Shown here: in pieces, positions 55,493 through 63,046 of the stretch | Numbering within the stretch: the stretch's first letter is position 1 | Layout of the letters: each line of letters starts with the position of its first letter | Assembly (NCBI RefSeq): GCF_014303395.1 | Contig: NZ_CP060298.1 | Span: 2,871,001-2,935,000 of the forward strand | Direction of reading: 5' to 3' | DNA from: Nakamurella sp. PAMC28650 | Lineage (GTDB): Bacteria > Actinomycetota > Actinomycetes > Mycobacteriales > Nakamurellaceae | DNA length: 64,000 bases | Notes under the pieces: model-generated | What the model was told of the DNA's origin: nothing | Seen by the model: only the letters and a program-made list of their open reading frames with translations | Databases searched by the model: none | Translations under genes and position numbers: made by a program

Positions 55493-56190
55493 CGACGCTC
55501 CGCGTACAGCGCGCCGAAGGCCTCGGCCAGTGGATTGCCGATCAGCCGGTCGATGGCCAGGGTGATCTGCGACGGGGTGATCTGGCTCGTGGGATCGAGG
55601 TTCCGGTCGTCCCCGGCCACGGCGGCCGTCAGGCTCAACTCGTGGAACCTGACCGTGGCCCCGATGGCTTCGGCCCGCATCACGCTGGTGAGCATGTGCT
55701 GCGCGGCCCCGGTCACCGAGATGGCGCCCGATCCGGCCATCGCCTCCGAGGCCGCCGCGCCGTTGAGCGTGATGTAGGTCGGATCGACGCTGCCACCCAG
55801 CAGCGGCACATAGGCCTGCATCGCCTCGAGGTGGCTCGTCAGGTGGTCCCGTAGGGCGCGCTCCCACTGCTCACCCGGCAGGTCGATCAGTGCGCCGGTC
55901 TTCGACCATCCACCCAGTGCCGCGACGACCGCTCCGGGCCGCCGGCCGTCCGCCGCCAGCCGCTCGGCCGCCTGGAAATGGGGATGACTACCGGAAACCT
56001 CCAGTGGGACAAGTCTTCCCGAGAAATCTGCGCAGGCGGCCAGCAGTGCGGACAGTCGGTCGGCCGATCGGGCGGGGACGATCACCGTGCGGCCGTCCGC
56101 CACCAGCGACCTGGCGATGATCCCGCCGACGAAGCCGGTCCCGCCCGCCACCAGCACCGGTGGGGCGGCGGATCCTGCTGACGTCGGCAT
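55489..56190 (-). CDS. SDR-fold protein lacking the YxxxK motif
   Basis: 233 residues from ATG at 56190. Nucleotide-binding VAGGTGFVGGIIARSLVADGRTVIVPARS is intact. In the usual active-site helix the text is SGAISVTGAAQHMLTSVM, so the Tyr and Lys of YxxxK are replaced. Probably a non-catalytic NAD(P)-binding protein or an enzyme with other chemistry. Its stop overlaps the start of the lipoprotein gene (ATGA), so they are co-transcribed. Confidence 0.75.
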   Translation of the reverse strand: MPTSAGSAAPPVLVAGGTGFVGGIIARSLVADGRTVIVPARSADRLSALLAACADFSGRLVPLEVSGSHPHFQAAERLAADGRRPGAVVAALGGWSKTGALIDLPGEQWERALRDHLTSHLEAMQAYVPLLGGSVDPTYITLNGAAASEAMAGSGAISVTGAAQHMLTSVMRAEAIGATVRFHELSLTAAVAGDDRNLDPTSQITPSQITLAIDRLIGNPLAEAFGALYAERR

Positions 56191-56344
56191 GGGCCCGATG
56201 GTAGGTGACGGCCGCCCCGGCACTGCTGTCCCGAGCGGCGGAGCCGGGTGCAGGGTCGGGTGGTTCAGGGTGGCGTCCGGCCTGCCGGTGAGAGGTCTGC
56301 GGCTCGGAGACCCGCAAGTGTGACTGCGAGCACGCCGCTCGTCG

Positions 56345-57388
56345 GTGATGGCCGGCCGGCGGGTGGAAACGCCTACTGTGCTGATGGTGTCCCCGAACCA
56401 CCTCGTCGATGCCATGCCCGTCGTCAGCCCCGGTCAGTTGATCGAGGGGTTGGTGCCGCCGCCCCGGTTCGATGCGGTCCGGTTCGGCACCTACCGACCC
56501 GATCCGTCGGAGAAGTCCCAGTCCGAGGCCCTCGTCGCGCTGCAGGAGATGGCCGAGGTGATCGTCAATCCACCCCGCAAGGGACTCTTCCGTCGGGCCG
56601 GATCTGTGCAACCGGCCGGTGCCTACCTCGACGGTGGGTTCGGTGTCGGCAAGACGCACCTTCTGGCCTCCCTCTGGCACGCCCTGCCCGGACCCAAGGC
56701 CTACGGGACGTTCGTGGAGTACACCCACCTGGTCGGCGCGCTCGGATTCGTGGAGACGGTGAGAAGGCTGTCCGCCCATCGCCTGCTGGCCGTCGACGAG
56801 TTCGAACTCGACGACCCGGGCGACACCATGCTGATGACGAGGCTGCTGGGCGAGCTGTCCGATGCGGGCGTCTTCCTGGCGGCCACCTCCAACACCCTCC
56901 CGGACAAGCTGGGTGAGGGCCGGTTCGCCGCCGACGACTTCAAGCGCGAGATCCGTGGTCTGTCAGAGCGTTTCACCACTCTGCGGGTGGACGGTCCGGA
57001 CTTCCGCCATGCCGGTCTGGCGGAGGCGCCGAGGCCGATGTCCGATACCGACCTGCTGGCCGCGGCCGGCTATACTGCGGGCGCGACCCTCGACTCGTTC
57101 GACCCGTTGACGGCCAAGCTGGCGAAGCTGCACCCCTCGACGTACGGGAAACTGGTCGAAGGAGTTGCGGCGGTCCACATCTCCGGGGTCCGGCCGTTGC
57201 CGGACCAGGGTGCGGCGCTCCGCTGGGTGGTGCTCATCGATCGCCTCTACGATCGCACCATCCCGGTCAGGGCGTCCGGCGTTCCTCTGGACGAGCTGTT
57301 CACCCCGGAGATGCTGCGCGGCGGGTACCGCAAGAAGTACCTGCGCGCGACCAGTCGGATCCTCGCGCTGACCCGTGAGGGCCGCTGA
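56345..57388 (+). CDS. zapE: ZapE/AFG1-family ATPase
   Basis: 347 residues from GTG at 56345; ATG at 56348 or 56384 are also possible, and the family core starts at SPGQLIEGLVPPPRFD. Walker A GGFGVGKTHLL near residue 98, Walker B RLLAVDEFELDDPGD near residue 148, sensor LAATSNTLPDKLGEGRF. ZapE-type ATPases act at the division site in proteobacteria; in actinobacteria the role is less clear. Confidence 0.85.
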   Translation: MMAGRRVETPTVLMVSPNHLVDAMPVVSPGQLIEGLVPPPRFDAVRFGTYRPDPSEKSQSEALVALQEMAEVIVNPPRKGLFRRAGSVQPAGAYLDGGFGVGKTHLLASLWHALPGPKAYGTFVEYTHLVGALGFVETVRRLSAHRLLAVDEFELDDPGDTMLMTRLLGELSDAGVFLAATSNTLPDKLGEGRFAADDFKREIRGLSERFTTLRVDGPDFRHAGLAEAPRPMSDTDLLAAAGYTAGATLDSFDPLTAKLAKLHPSTYGKLVEGVAAVHISGVRPLPDQGAALRWVVLIDRLYDRTIPVRASGVPLDELFTPEMLRGGYRKKYLRATSRILALTREGR

Positions 57389-57397
57389 CCCCTCGGT

Positions 57398-57447
57398 GTT
57401 GCGTCCTGCGAAGTGATGGCTATCGCCATCACTTCGCAGGACGCAAC
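57398..57447. terminator. 23-bp perfect hairpin between convergent genes
   Basis: Arms at 57398-57420 and 57425-57447 are exactly complementary over 23 bases around a TATC loop. It begins ten bases after the zapE stop. The right arm encodes the last six residues and stop codon of the ornithine aminotransferase gene. It can terminate both genes; no T tract is present. Confidence 0.75.
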
Positions 57448-58721
57448 GGGGGTTTGCGCTCAGCGCCGGAGCGCATCTCGTCGATCACGGCGGCCAGGGT
57501 GTCGACGGCGTGGTCGAGTTCTTCCCTGGTGATCACGATCGGCGGAGCGAATCGCAGGGTCGTCTGGTGGGTCTCCTTGATCAGGACGCCGCGGCGGGCC
57601 ATCTCCTCGCTGATCGCGCGCCCGGCACCGACCTCGGGGGAGAGCTGCACCCCGGCCCACAGGCCCCGGCCGCGGACGTCAGCGACGCCGTGACCGATCA
57701 GTGCGTTCAGCCGCTCGTGCAGGTGTGCGCCCAGTTCCGTTGCCCTGGCCTGCATCTCGCCGGTGGCCAACAGCTTGATCACGGCCCGCCCGATGGCGCA
57801 GGCCAGCGGGTTGCCACCGAAGGTGGAGCCGTGCTGACCCGGCTGCAGCACACCGAGCACCGATTTCTTGCCGACCACGGCCGACACCGGCATGATCCCG
57901 CCGCCCAGGGCCTTGCCCAGCGTGTACAGGTCGGCGCGGACCCCCTCGTGGTCCAGCGCCAACAGCGCACCCGTCCGCCCCAGACCCGACTGGATCTCGT
58001 CGGCGATGAAGAGGACGTCGTTCTCGTCGCACAACCGGCGGACCTCTGCCAGATAGCCGGCCGGCGGCACCAACACGCCCGCTTCGCCCTGGATCGGCTC
58101 CAGCAGGATCGCCGCCGTGTGGGGGGTGATGGCCGCGCCCAGCGCTTGGATGTCCCCGTACTTCACGCCGACGAAACCAGGTGTGTAGGGCCCGTAGTCG
58201 GCGGTGGCGACCGGGTCGTCGGAGAACGAGATGATGGAGATGGTGCGGCCGTGGAAGTTGCCGCCCGCCGTGATGATCTGCGCCTGGTTCTCCGGAACGC
58301 CCTTGACCGTGTAGGCCCATTTCCGGGCCACCTTCAGTGCGGCTTCGACGGCTTCGGCCCCGGAGTTCATCGGGAGCACCATCTCGGTACCGGTCAGCTC
58401 GGCCAGCTCCTTGCAGAACAACCCCAGCTGGTCGTGGTGGAAGGCGCGGGAGGTCAGCGTGACGCGGTCCAGCTGCTCCTTGGCCGCAGCGATCAGAGCT
58501 GGATGTCCGTGACCGAAGTTGAGTGCCGAATAGCCGGCCAGCATGTCCAGGTAACGCTTCCCGGCGACGTCGGTGACCCAGGCGCCCTCCGCCTCGGCGA
58601 TCACCACCGGGAGCGGGTGATAGTTGTGGGTGCACCAGGTGTCGTCCAGGTCCAGGTAGAACTCGGTGTCACGGATGACGGGCGCGCTGGTCACGGCGTT
58701 GGCTCTCTTCTGTGGGATCAC
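57429..58721 (-). CDS. rocD: Ornithine aminotransferase
   Basis: 430 residues from GTG at 58721; GTG at 58694 is also possible. Class III PLP aminotransferase: MNSGAEAVEAALKVARKW, FHGRTISIISFSDDP, FIADEIQSGLGRTG and the Lys in LYTLGKALGGGIMP near residue 268, GSTFGGNPLACAIG. The sequence fits RocD, which converts ornithine and 2-oxoglutarate to glutamate semialdehyde. Its last codons lie in a long hairpin; no arginine genes adjacent. Confidence 0.92.
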   Translation of the reverse strand: MIPQKRANAVTSAPVIRDTEFYLDLDDTWCTHNYHPLPVVIAEAEGAWVTDVAGKRYLDMLAGYSALNFGHGHPALIAAAKEQLDRVTLTSRAFHHDQLGLFCKELAELTGTEMVLPMNSGAEAVEAALKVARKWAYTVKGVPENQAQIITAGGNFHGRTISIISFSDDPVATADYGPYTPGFVGVKYGDIQALGAAITPHTAAILLEPIQGEAGVLVPPAGYLAEVRRLCDENDVLFIADEIQSGLGRTGALLALDHEGVRADLYTLGKALGGGIMPVSAVVGKKSVLGVLQPGQHGSTFGGNPLACAIGRAVIKLLATGEMQARATELGAHLHERLNALIGHGVADVRGRGLWAGVQLSPEVGAGRAISEEMARRGVLIKETHQTTLRFAPPIVITREELDHAVDTLAAVIDEMRSGAERKPPLRPAK

Positions 58722-58739
58722 GGTTCTGTGGGATCACGG
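58708..58739. repeat. 16-base tandem duplication at the rocD start
   Basis: TTCTGTGGGATCACGG occurs twice in perfect tandem (58708-58723, 58724-58739). It duplicates the GTGATC start context of rocD, so the real start codon is ambiguous. Confidence 0.85.
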
Positions 58740-58934
58740 TTTCTGCGGCGTCGGTGCGACCACCAGAGCCTACGGGGGCGAACCCGGCCGTGTCAGGGGG
58801 CGAACAGCGCCGTGACGTGCGAAATCATGCACGTTCTGTTGTCGTCCGGTCGGATCGTTGTGCGGTCACGCAAGAGGTTTGCCGCATCGACGCGTCAGGA
58901 ACGCGGTTCGGGGGTCGGCGTGGGAAGGTGACCC

Positions 58935-59864
58935 ATGGCCAGCAGCAAGCACGGCAGGAAGAAGCAGAACGACCGGAAGACCGCCAAGGCAGCGCGTCTG
59001 GACGTCGTCGAGCAGATGACCGCCCATCAGAACAGCACGAGCAAGGCGCTCTCGCTGCCGCCGGGCGCCGTCGATCTCGGTGCCATCGACACCCGGGGGA
59101 CGCCGATCGGTCCGCAGGACAAGCACGAAGCCGCGAGGGCGATGGCCGAGATCGCTCCCGAACTGGCTGCGCTGCAGGAGAAACTGGTCGCCGAGGCCAT
59201 TCGCGGGGGGCGTCGCCGGATCCTCCTGATCCTGCAGGGCATGGACACCTCCGGCAAGGACGGCGTCGTGAAGCACGTGCTGGGTCTGGTCAATCCGGCG
59301 GGCGTGCACCTGGCCTCGTTCAAGAAGCCGACGGCCGAGGAACTGCGACACGATTTCCTCTGGCGGATCGCCGGCCAGGTGCCGCAGGCGGGGCAGATCG
59401 GGGTCTTCAACCGTTCCCAGTACGAGGACGTGCTCGTCGTGCGGGTCCACGATCTGGTGCCCCGACAGGAATGGTCCGGGCGCTACGCCAGGATCAACGC
59501 CTTCGAACGCAAGCAGGTGCGTGAGGGCACGGTGATCGTGAAGTGCTTCCTGCACATCTCCAAGGACACCCAGCGTGAACGTCTGGCGGCCCGCCTCGAC
59601 GATCCGACGAAGTACTGGAAGTACAACCCGGCCGATCTGACCGAACGAGGTTTCTGGCCGCACTACCAGGACGCCTATGCCGACGCGCTGCGGCGCTGCA
59701 ACACCGTCGGTGCCCCGTGGTTCGTCGTACCGGCCGACCGCAAGTGGTACCGGAACTGGGCGATCGCCTCGCTCCTGCTGGAAACGCTGCGGCAGCTGGA
59801 CCCGCAGTACCCGCCGGCCGACTTCGACGTCGACACGGAACGACAGCGGTTGGCCGAGTCCTGA
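58935..59864 (+). CDS. PPK2-family polyphosphate kinase
   Basis: 309 residues from ATG at 58935. Walker A LLILQGMDTSGKDGVVKHV near residue 96, FNRSQYEDVLVVRVHDLVP near residue 158 (Walker B region), and the lid region ERKQVREGTVIVKCFLHISKDTQRERLAARLDDP. Single-domain PPK2, nearest in feel to the polyphosphate:nucleotide phosphotransferase group. Could recharge NDPs with polyphosphate, complementing the polyphosphate glucokinase at 21.5 kb. Confidence 0.9.
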   Translation: MASSKHGRKKQNDRKTAKAARLDVVEQMTAHQNSTSKALSLPPGAVDLGAIDTRGTPIGPQDKHEAARAMAEIAPELAALQEKLVAEAIRGGRRRILLILQGMDTSGKDGVVKHVLGLVNPAGVHLASFKKPTAEELRHDFLWRIAGQVPQAGQIGVFNRSQYEDVLVVRVHDLVPRQEWSGRYARINAFERKQVREGTVIVKCFLHISKDTQRERLAARLDDPTKYWKYNPADLTERGFWPHYQDAYADALRRCNTVGAPWFVVPADRKWYRNWAIASLLLETLRQLDPQYPPADFDVDTERQRLAES

Positions 59865-59883
59865 CGCGCCGGACAATGGACCG

Positions 59884-60561
59884 GTGACCTCAGCGCTCTG
59901 GACCATCCTGATCCCGGTCAAGGACACCCGCCGCGGGAAGAGTCGCCTGGACGTCCCCGACGACCTGCGTCCGGCATTGGCGCTGGCCCTGGCGTTGGAC
60001 ACGGTGTCGGCGGCGGCGCAGTGCGGCCGGGTGCTCGCCCTGGTGGAGGACGAGACGGACGGCGCCGCACTGGCCGGGATCGCGGGCGTCCAGGTCCACC
60101 GCAGTCGCGTCGCGGGTCTCAACGAGTCGATCCTGGACGGCGTCGCGGTCGTCTCGGCCTCGGCGGTGAGTGAGGTCACAGGGTTCCTCGCGGTGTTGCC
60201 CGGTGACCTGCCGGGGCTCGATGCGGGGGAACTCGCAGCCGTCCTGCGGCGATGTGCCGACCACCGGTTCGCCGTCGTGCCGGACCACCTCGGTGTGGGG
60301 ACGACACTGCTCGCCGCGACCAGGGTCGGGTGGCTGCGGCCCCGTTACGGCGCGGATTCCTTCCGGCGCCACCAGCGGGCCGGTGCGTTCCCGATCACCC
60401 TGCCGCCCGCATCGACGCTGCGGTGGGACGTCGACACCGTCGACGATCTCCTGACGGCCTCCGGCCCGCGCACCTCCGCTGCCCTGCAGCGCATCACCGC
60501 TGGTCGCGACCACGGCGCAGGCGTCGGTGTTACCGTCGATCCGTGTACCGAAGATTCCTGA
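59884..60561 (+). CDS. cofC: 2-phospho-L-lactate/PEP guanylyltransferase (F420 biosynthesis)
   Basis: 225 residues from GTG at 59884. IPVKDTRRGKSRLDV at the start (nucleotide loop), VLPGDLPGLDAGELAAVLRR near residue 100, and GVGTTLLAA plus YGADSFRRHQRAGA near residue 150. CofC/FbiD-type nucleotidyltransferase that makes the activated phosphoester used for coenzyme F420. Other F420 genes are not in the window. Overlaps the following gene by 19 bases. Confidence 0.88.
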   Translation: MTSALWTILIPVKDTRRGKSRLDVPDDLRPALALALALDTVSAAAQCGRVLALVEDETDGAALAGIAGVQVHRSRVAGLNESILDGVAVVSASAVSEVTGFLAVLPGDLPGLDAGELAAVLRRCADHRFAVVPDHLGVGTTLLAATRVGWLRPRYGADSFRRHQRAGAFPITLPPASTLRWDVDTVDDLLTASGPRTSAALQRITAGRDHGAGVGVTVDPCTEDS

Positions 60562-61163
60562 AACCCGGGTGGTTCGTCGGGCACTTCATGGTCTTGCTGG
60601 CCGTACTGGTCTGCCTGCGGCTTGGTTTGTGGCAGTGGCACCGCACGCACGAGGCCAGCGGGACGATCCAGAATCTCGGGTACACGATCCTCTGGCCCGT
60701 CTTCGGCGGCGCCTTCATCTACATGTGGATCAGATTCCTGCAACTCGAGCTGCTCAAGGACGCCGAGGACGATGCGGAGCTCACCGCGATGGCGGCCGGG
60801 CTGACCGTCGACGAGGTGCCGGCCGACGGGACGGCCACGGACCAGCGTGGGTCGCGGCCCGGACCCTTCGCGCCGGGAGACCCGGACCCGACCACCCACC
60901 GGTCGACGGACGTACCCTCGAAAGGTCCCGCCGCGGTTCCCGGTGAACGCATCGAGCACCGAGATCCGGAGCCGGACGCAGTGAGCGAAGAGATACCGGC
61001 CGACGGGCCGACCACCCGAGGTCCACGAGTCACACCCTCGCGGGGCTATACGGTGGCCGTCTCCACCGTCGGTGATGAACAGCAGGATCAAGATTCCGAA
61101 CTGGCCGCGTACAACCGTGCTCTGGCCGCCCTGGCCGAAAAGGACCACCGCCGTGCCCGCTGA
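60543..61163 (+). CDS. Two-helix membrane protein of unknown function
   Basis: 206 residues from GTG at 60543. Begins MYRRFLKPGWFVGHFMVLLAVLVCLRLGLWQWHR, with two membrane helices near residues 10-30 and 45-65. The C-terminal two thirds are hydrophilic, rich in Pro, Asp and Glu, and end in an Ala-rich helix (DSELAAYNRALAALAEKDHRR). Similar proteins sit before DUF3817 genes in other actinobacteria; some carry a doubtful glucitol-operon regulator name. Overlaps DUF3817 by 11 bases. Confidence 0.75.
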   Translation: MYRRFLKPGWFVGHFMVLLAVLVCLRLGLWQWHRTHEASGTIQNLGYTILWPVFGGAFIYMWIRFLQLELLKDAEDDAELTAMAAGLTVDEVPADGTATDQRGSRPGPFAPGDPDPTTHRSTDVPSKGPAAVPGERIEHRDPEPDAVSEEIPADGPTTRGPRVTPSRGYTVAVSTVGDEQQDQDSELAAYNRALAALAEKDHRRAR

Positions 61164-61527
61164 ACCCACCTCAGATCCCGTGTCCCGTCCCGCGGCCACA
61201 CCCGCTCCGGCGATGCCGCCCAAGGTGGAGAGAGCCCTGGGCCGCTACCGCATCTCGGCCTTCATCGTCGGGTACGCCCTCATCGTGCTGTGCGTGGCGA
61301 TCATCCTGAAGTACGTCTTCGGGGTGGACCAGGCGGTGGCCATCTGGGGGCCGATCCACGGCGTGCTGTACATCGGCTACGTGCTCCTGGCCTTCGACCT
61401 GGCCTACAAGGATCGTTGGTCGCTGGCCGGCACTCTCGGGGTCCTGCTCGCAGGTGTGATCCCCGGCATCTCCTTCGTCGCCGAGCGCATCGTCCACCGG
61501 AAGGTCACGGCCCGCCAGAAGGTGTGA
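61153..61527 (+). CDS. DUF3817 membrane protein
   Basis: 124 residues from GTG at 61153. After a short Pro-rich N-terminus come three hydrophobic segments: ISAFIVGYALIVLCVAIILKYVFG, IWGPIHGVLYIGYVLLAFDLAY and SLAGTLGVLLAGVIPGISFVAE. The GPIHGVLYIGYVLLAFDLAYKxRW core is the DUF3817 hallmark. Integral membrane protein of unknown role; last gene of the ppk2-side plus-strand run. Confidence 0.88.
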   Translation: MPAEPTSDPVSRPAATPAPAMPPKVERALGRYRISAFIVGYALIVLCVAIILKYVFGVDQAVAIWGPIHGVLYIGYVLLAFDLAYKDRWSLAGTLGVLLAGVIPGISFVAERIVHRKVTARQKV

Positions 61528-61558
61528 CGCCGTCAGGGACTGGAACCGGCCGGCCGGT

Positions 61559-62533
61559 TCAGGGCCGGTTCATCTGGTGCAGATACGGGCCCGCGCTCTG
61601 GATGGCGTCGTGGATGTTCTCCAGACTGGCCACCCCGATGGCCAGTACCCCGATCGAGAGAACGACGGCGATGGTCACCCGTCCGGTTCTCGGACGTCGG
61701 GCCGGCTGCAGCAGGGCCTGGACGCGGGAGGCCACCTGGAGCGCCCCGACCCCGAGCACCGGGATGCGCTGGTCGGTCTGCTTGGCGGGTAGTTCCCCGC
61801 TTCCCTTCGCCAGGGACGAGCGCAACAGCGCCACCCTGGCCAGAGCGCGGCCCGCAGTGCGGCGATCGCCGATGTCGGCGGCCGCGTCCTCGTCCGCCCA
61901 CCGTTCGACCCCGAGACGGACAACTGCGGGCACCCGCCGCAGGAGCGGATTCGCGGCGGCGGCGATGTCGGCCACATGCACGTAGAGATGATGTCGCTGG
62001 TGCAGGTGGGACAGTTCGTGCGCGGTCAGGACCCGGCGCTCGTCCTCGGACAGCTTGCTGAACAGCCGCCGGCTGATCACCACGCACCCCCGGATGCCGG
62101 CCACCGTGTAGGCGTCCGCCGAATCGTCGTCCACCATCACCACGGGTCCGCCGCCGGCCCGGAACTCGCGACAGAGCTGGTCGGCCCGCACCAGCGCCAG
62201 GACGATCTCGACGCTGCGGACCGCGGCCCGGCAGAGCAGCACCCCGACGGCCAGTGCGGCCAGCGCACCGAGCCAACCCGGCACCGGTATCTCCGCCCGG
62301 ATCACCGAGGCGGACCAGTGCCCCTTGGCCGCAACGGATGTCAGGCTGGCCAGCATGGCCACGGCAATCGCGGTGAGGGCAGCACCGGCGGCCAACGAGA
62401 CGGCCAGGGAGGCGGCACCCAGGAGAAGAACGGCCTGCCGCGGGCGCATCTTCTCGACCACCAGGCTGGCGGTACCGCCGACGAGCAGGCAGGCGAGGAC
62501 GGCGAGCGCCGCGGCGATCAGTGGGAAGACCAC
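61559..62533 (-). CDS. M56-family membrane metallopeptidase (BlaR1-like)
   Basis: 324 residues from GTG at 62533, four bases after the BlaI-type gene. Membrane helices near residues 3-20, 35-60, 85-110 and at the C-terminus. Zinc motif HELSH in LTAHELSHLHQRHH near residue 187, followed by RWADEDAAADIGDRR with the third ligand candidate. No beta-lactam sensor domain. Second repressor/protease pair of the window. Confidence 0.88.
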   Translation of the reverse strand: MVFPLIAAALAVLACLLVGGTASLVVEKMRPRQAVLLLGAASLAVSLAAGAALTAIAVAMLASLTSVAAKGHWSASVIRAEIPVPGWLGALAALAVGVLLCRAAVRSVEIVLALVRADQLCREFRAGGGPVVMVDDDSADAYTVAGIRGCVVISRRLFSKLSEDERRVLTAHELSHLHQRHHLYVHVADIAAAANPLLRRVPAVVRLGVERWADEDAAADIGDRRTAGRALARVALLRSSLAKGSGELPAKQTDQRIPVLGVGALQVASRVQALLQPARRPRTGRVTIAVVLSIGVLAIGVASLENIHDAIQSAGPYLHQMNRP

Positions 62534-62537
62534 CGGA

Positions 62538-62915
62538 TCAGCCCCGGGATTCCGACTGCTCGAGCAGTTCGACCAGCAGTCGTTCCTCGTCGGGTTCCAG
62601 TTCGGCGACGAAACGTGCCAGCACACCGGCCCGGTCGGAACCGTCGGACAGCAGGCGGCGCATCCGTCTGGCCGTCACCGCATCATCGACCGACTCCGGC
62701 GGCGCGGCCAGCGAGTACTTGTACGCCCGCCCCTCGCGGCTCTGGCTCAGCGCTCCCTTGGCCGCGAGCCGGGACAGCGTCGTCATGACGGTGGTGTAGG
62801 CCGGACTGCCGGACAGCCTCTTCTGCACGTCGGCGACGGCGACGGGCCCGTCGGCCGCAGCCATCACCGTCAGCACCGCGGTCTCCAGCGGGCCGGGCAG
62901 GCGTCGATCGGTCAT
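62538..62915 (-). CDS. BlaI/MecI/CopY-family repressor
   Basis: 125 residues from ATG at 62915 with CAGGGAG upstream. Winged helix LETAVLTVMAAADGPVAVADVQKRL and YTTVMTTLSRLAAKGALSQSREGRAYKYSLA, then a dimerisation helix FVAELEPDEERLLVELLEQ. Directly precedes its M56 peptidase gene and is divergent from uppP, with palindromic sites between. Confidence 0.9.
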   Translation of the reverse strand: MTDRRLPGPLETAVLTVMAAADGPVAVADVQKRLSGSPAYTTVMTTLSRLAAKGALSQSREGRAYKYSLAAPPESVDDAVTARRMRRLLSDGSDRAGVLARFVAELEPDEERLLVELLEQSESRG

Positions 62916-62926
62916 CCGGTCTCCCT

Positions 62927-62968
62927 GTTACTATCACTCCCGTAGTACTACCAACTCAGTGTACTAAC
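62927..62968. promoter_or_regulatory. Probable BlaI operator between blaI-type gene and uppP
   Basis: The perfect palindrome GTAGTACTAC lies at 62942-62951. It is flanked by related half sites TTACTATCAC (62928-62937) and TGTACTAAC (62960-62968). The block is in the 131-base gap between divergent genes, where it could control both. The TAC/GTA core resembles that of the site at 13006. Confidence 0.65.
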
Positions 62969-63046
62969 AATCCGAGCCTGCTGGCGACCCGGAAGAATAG
63001 ACGGTCCGGCGGTTTCAGTGTGCCATGTCGGTACCGAAGGAGAAAT

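Noticed and set aside
58800-58840. CGTGC...GCACG inverted repeat upstream of the PPK2 gene as a strong operator
   Set aside because: Only five base pairs around an 8-base spacer, expected by chance at this GC content.
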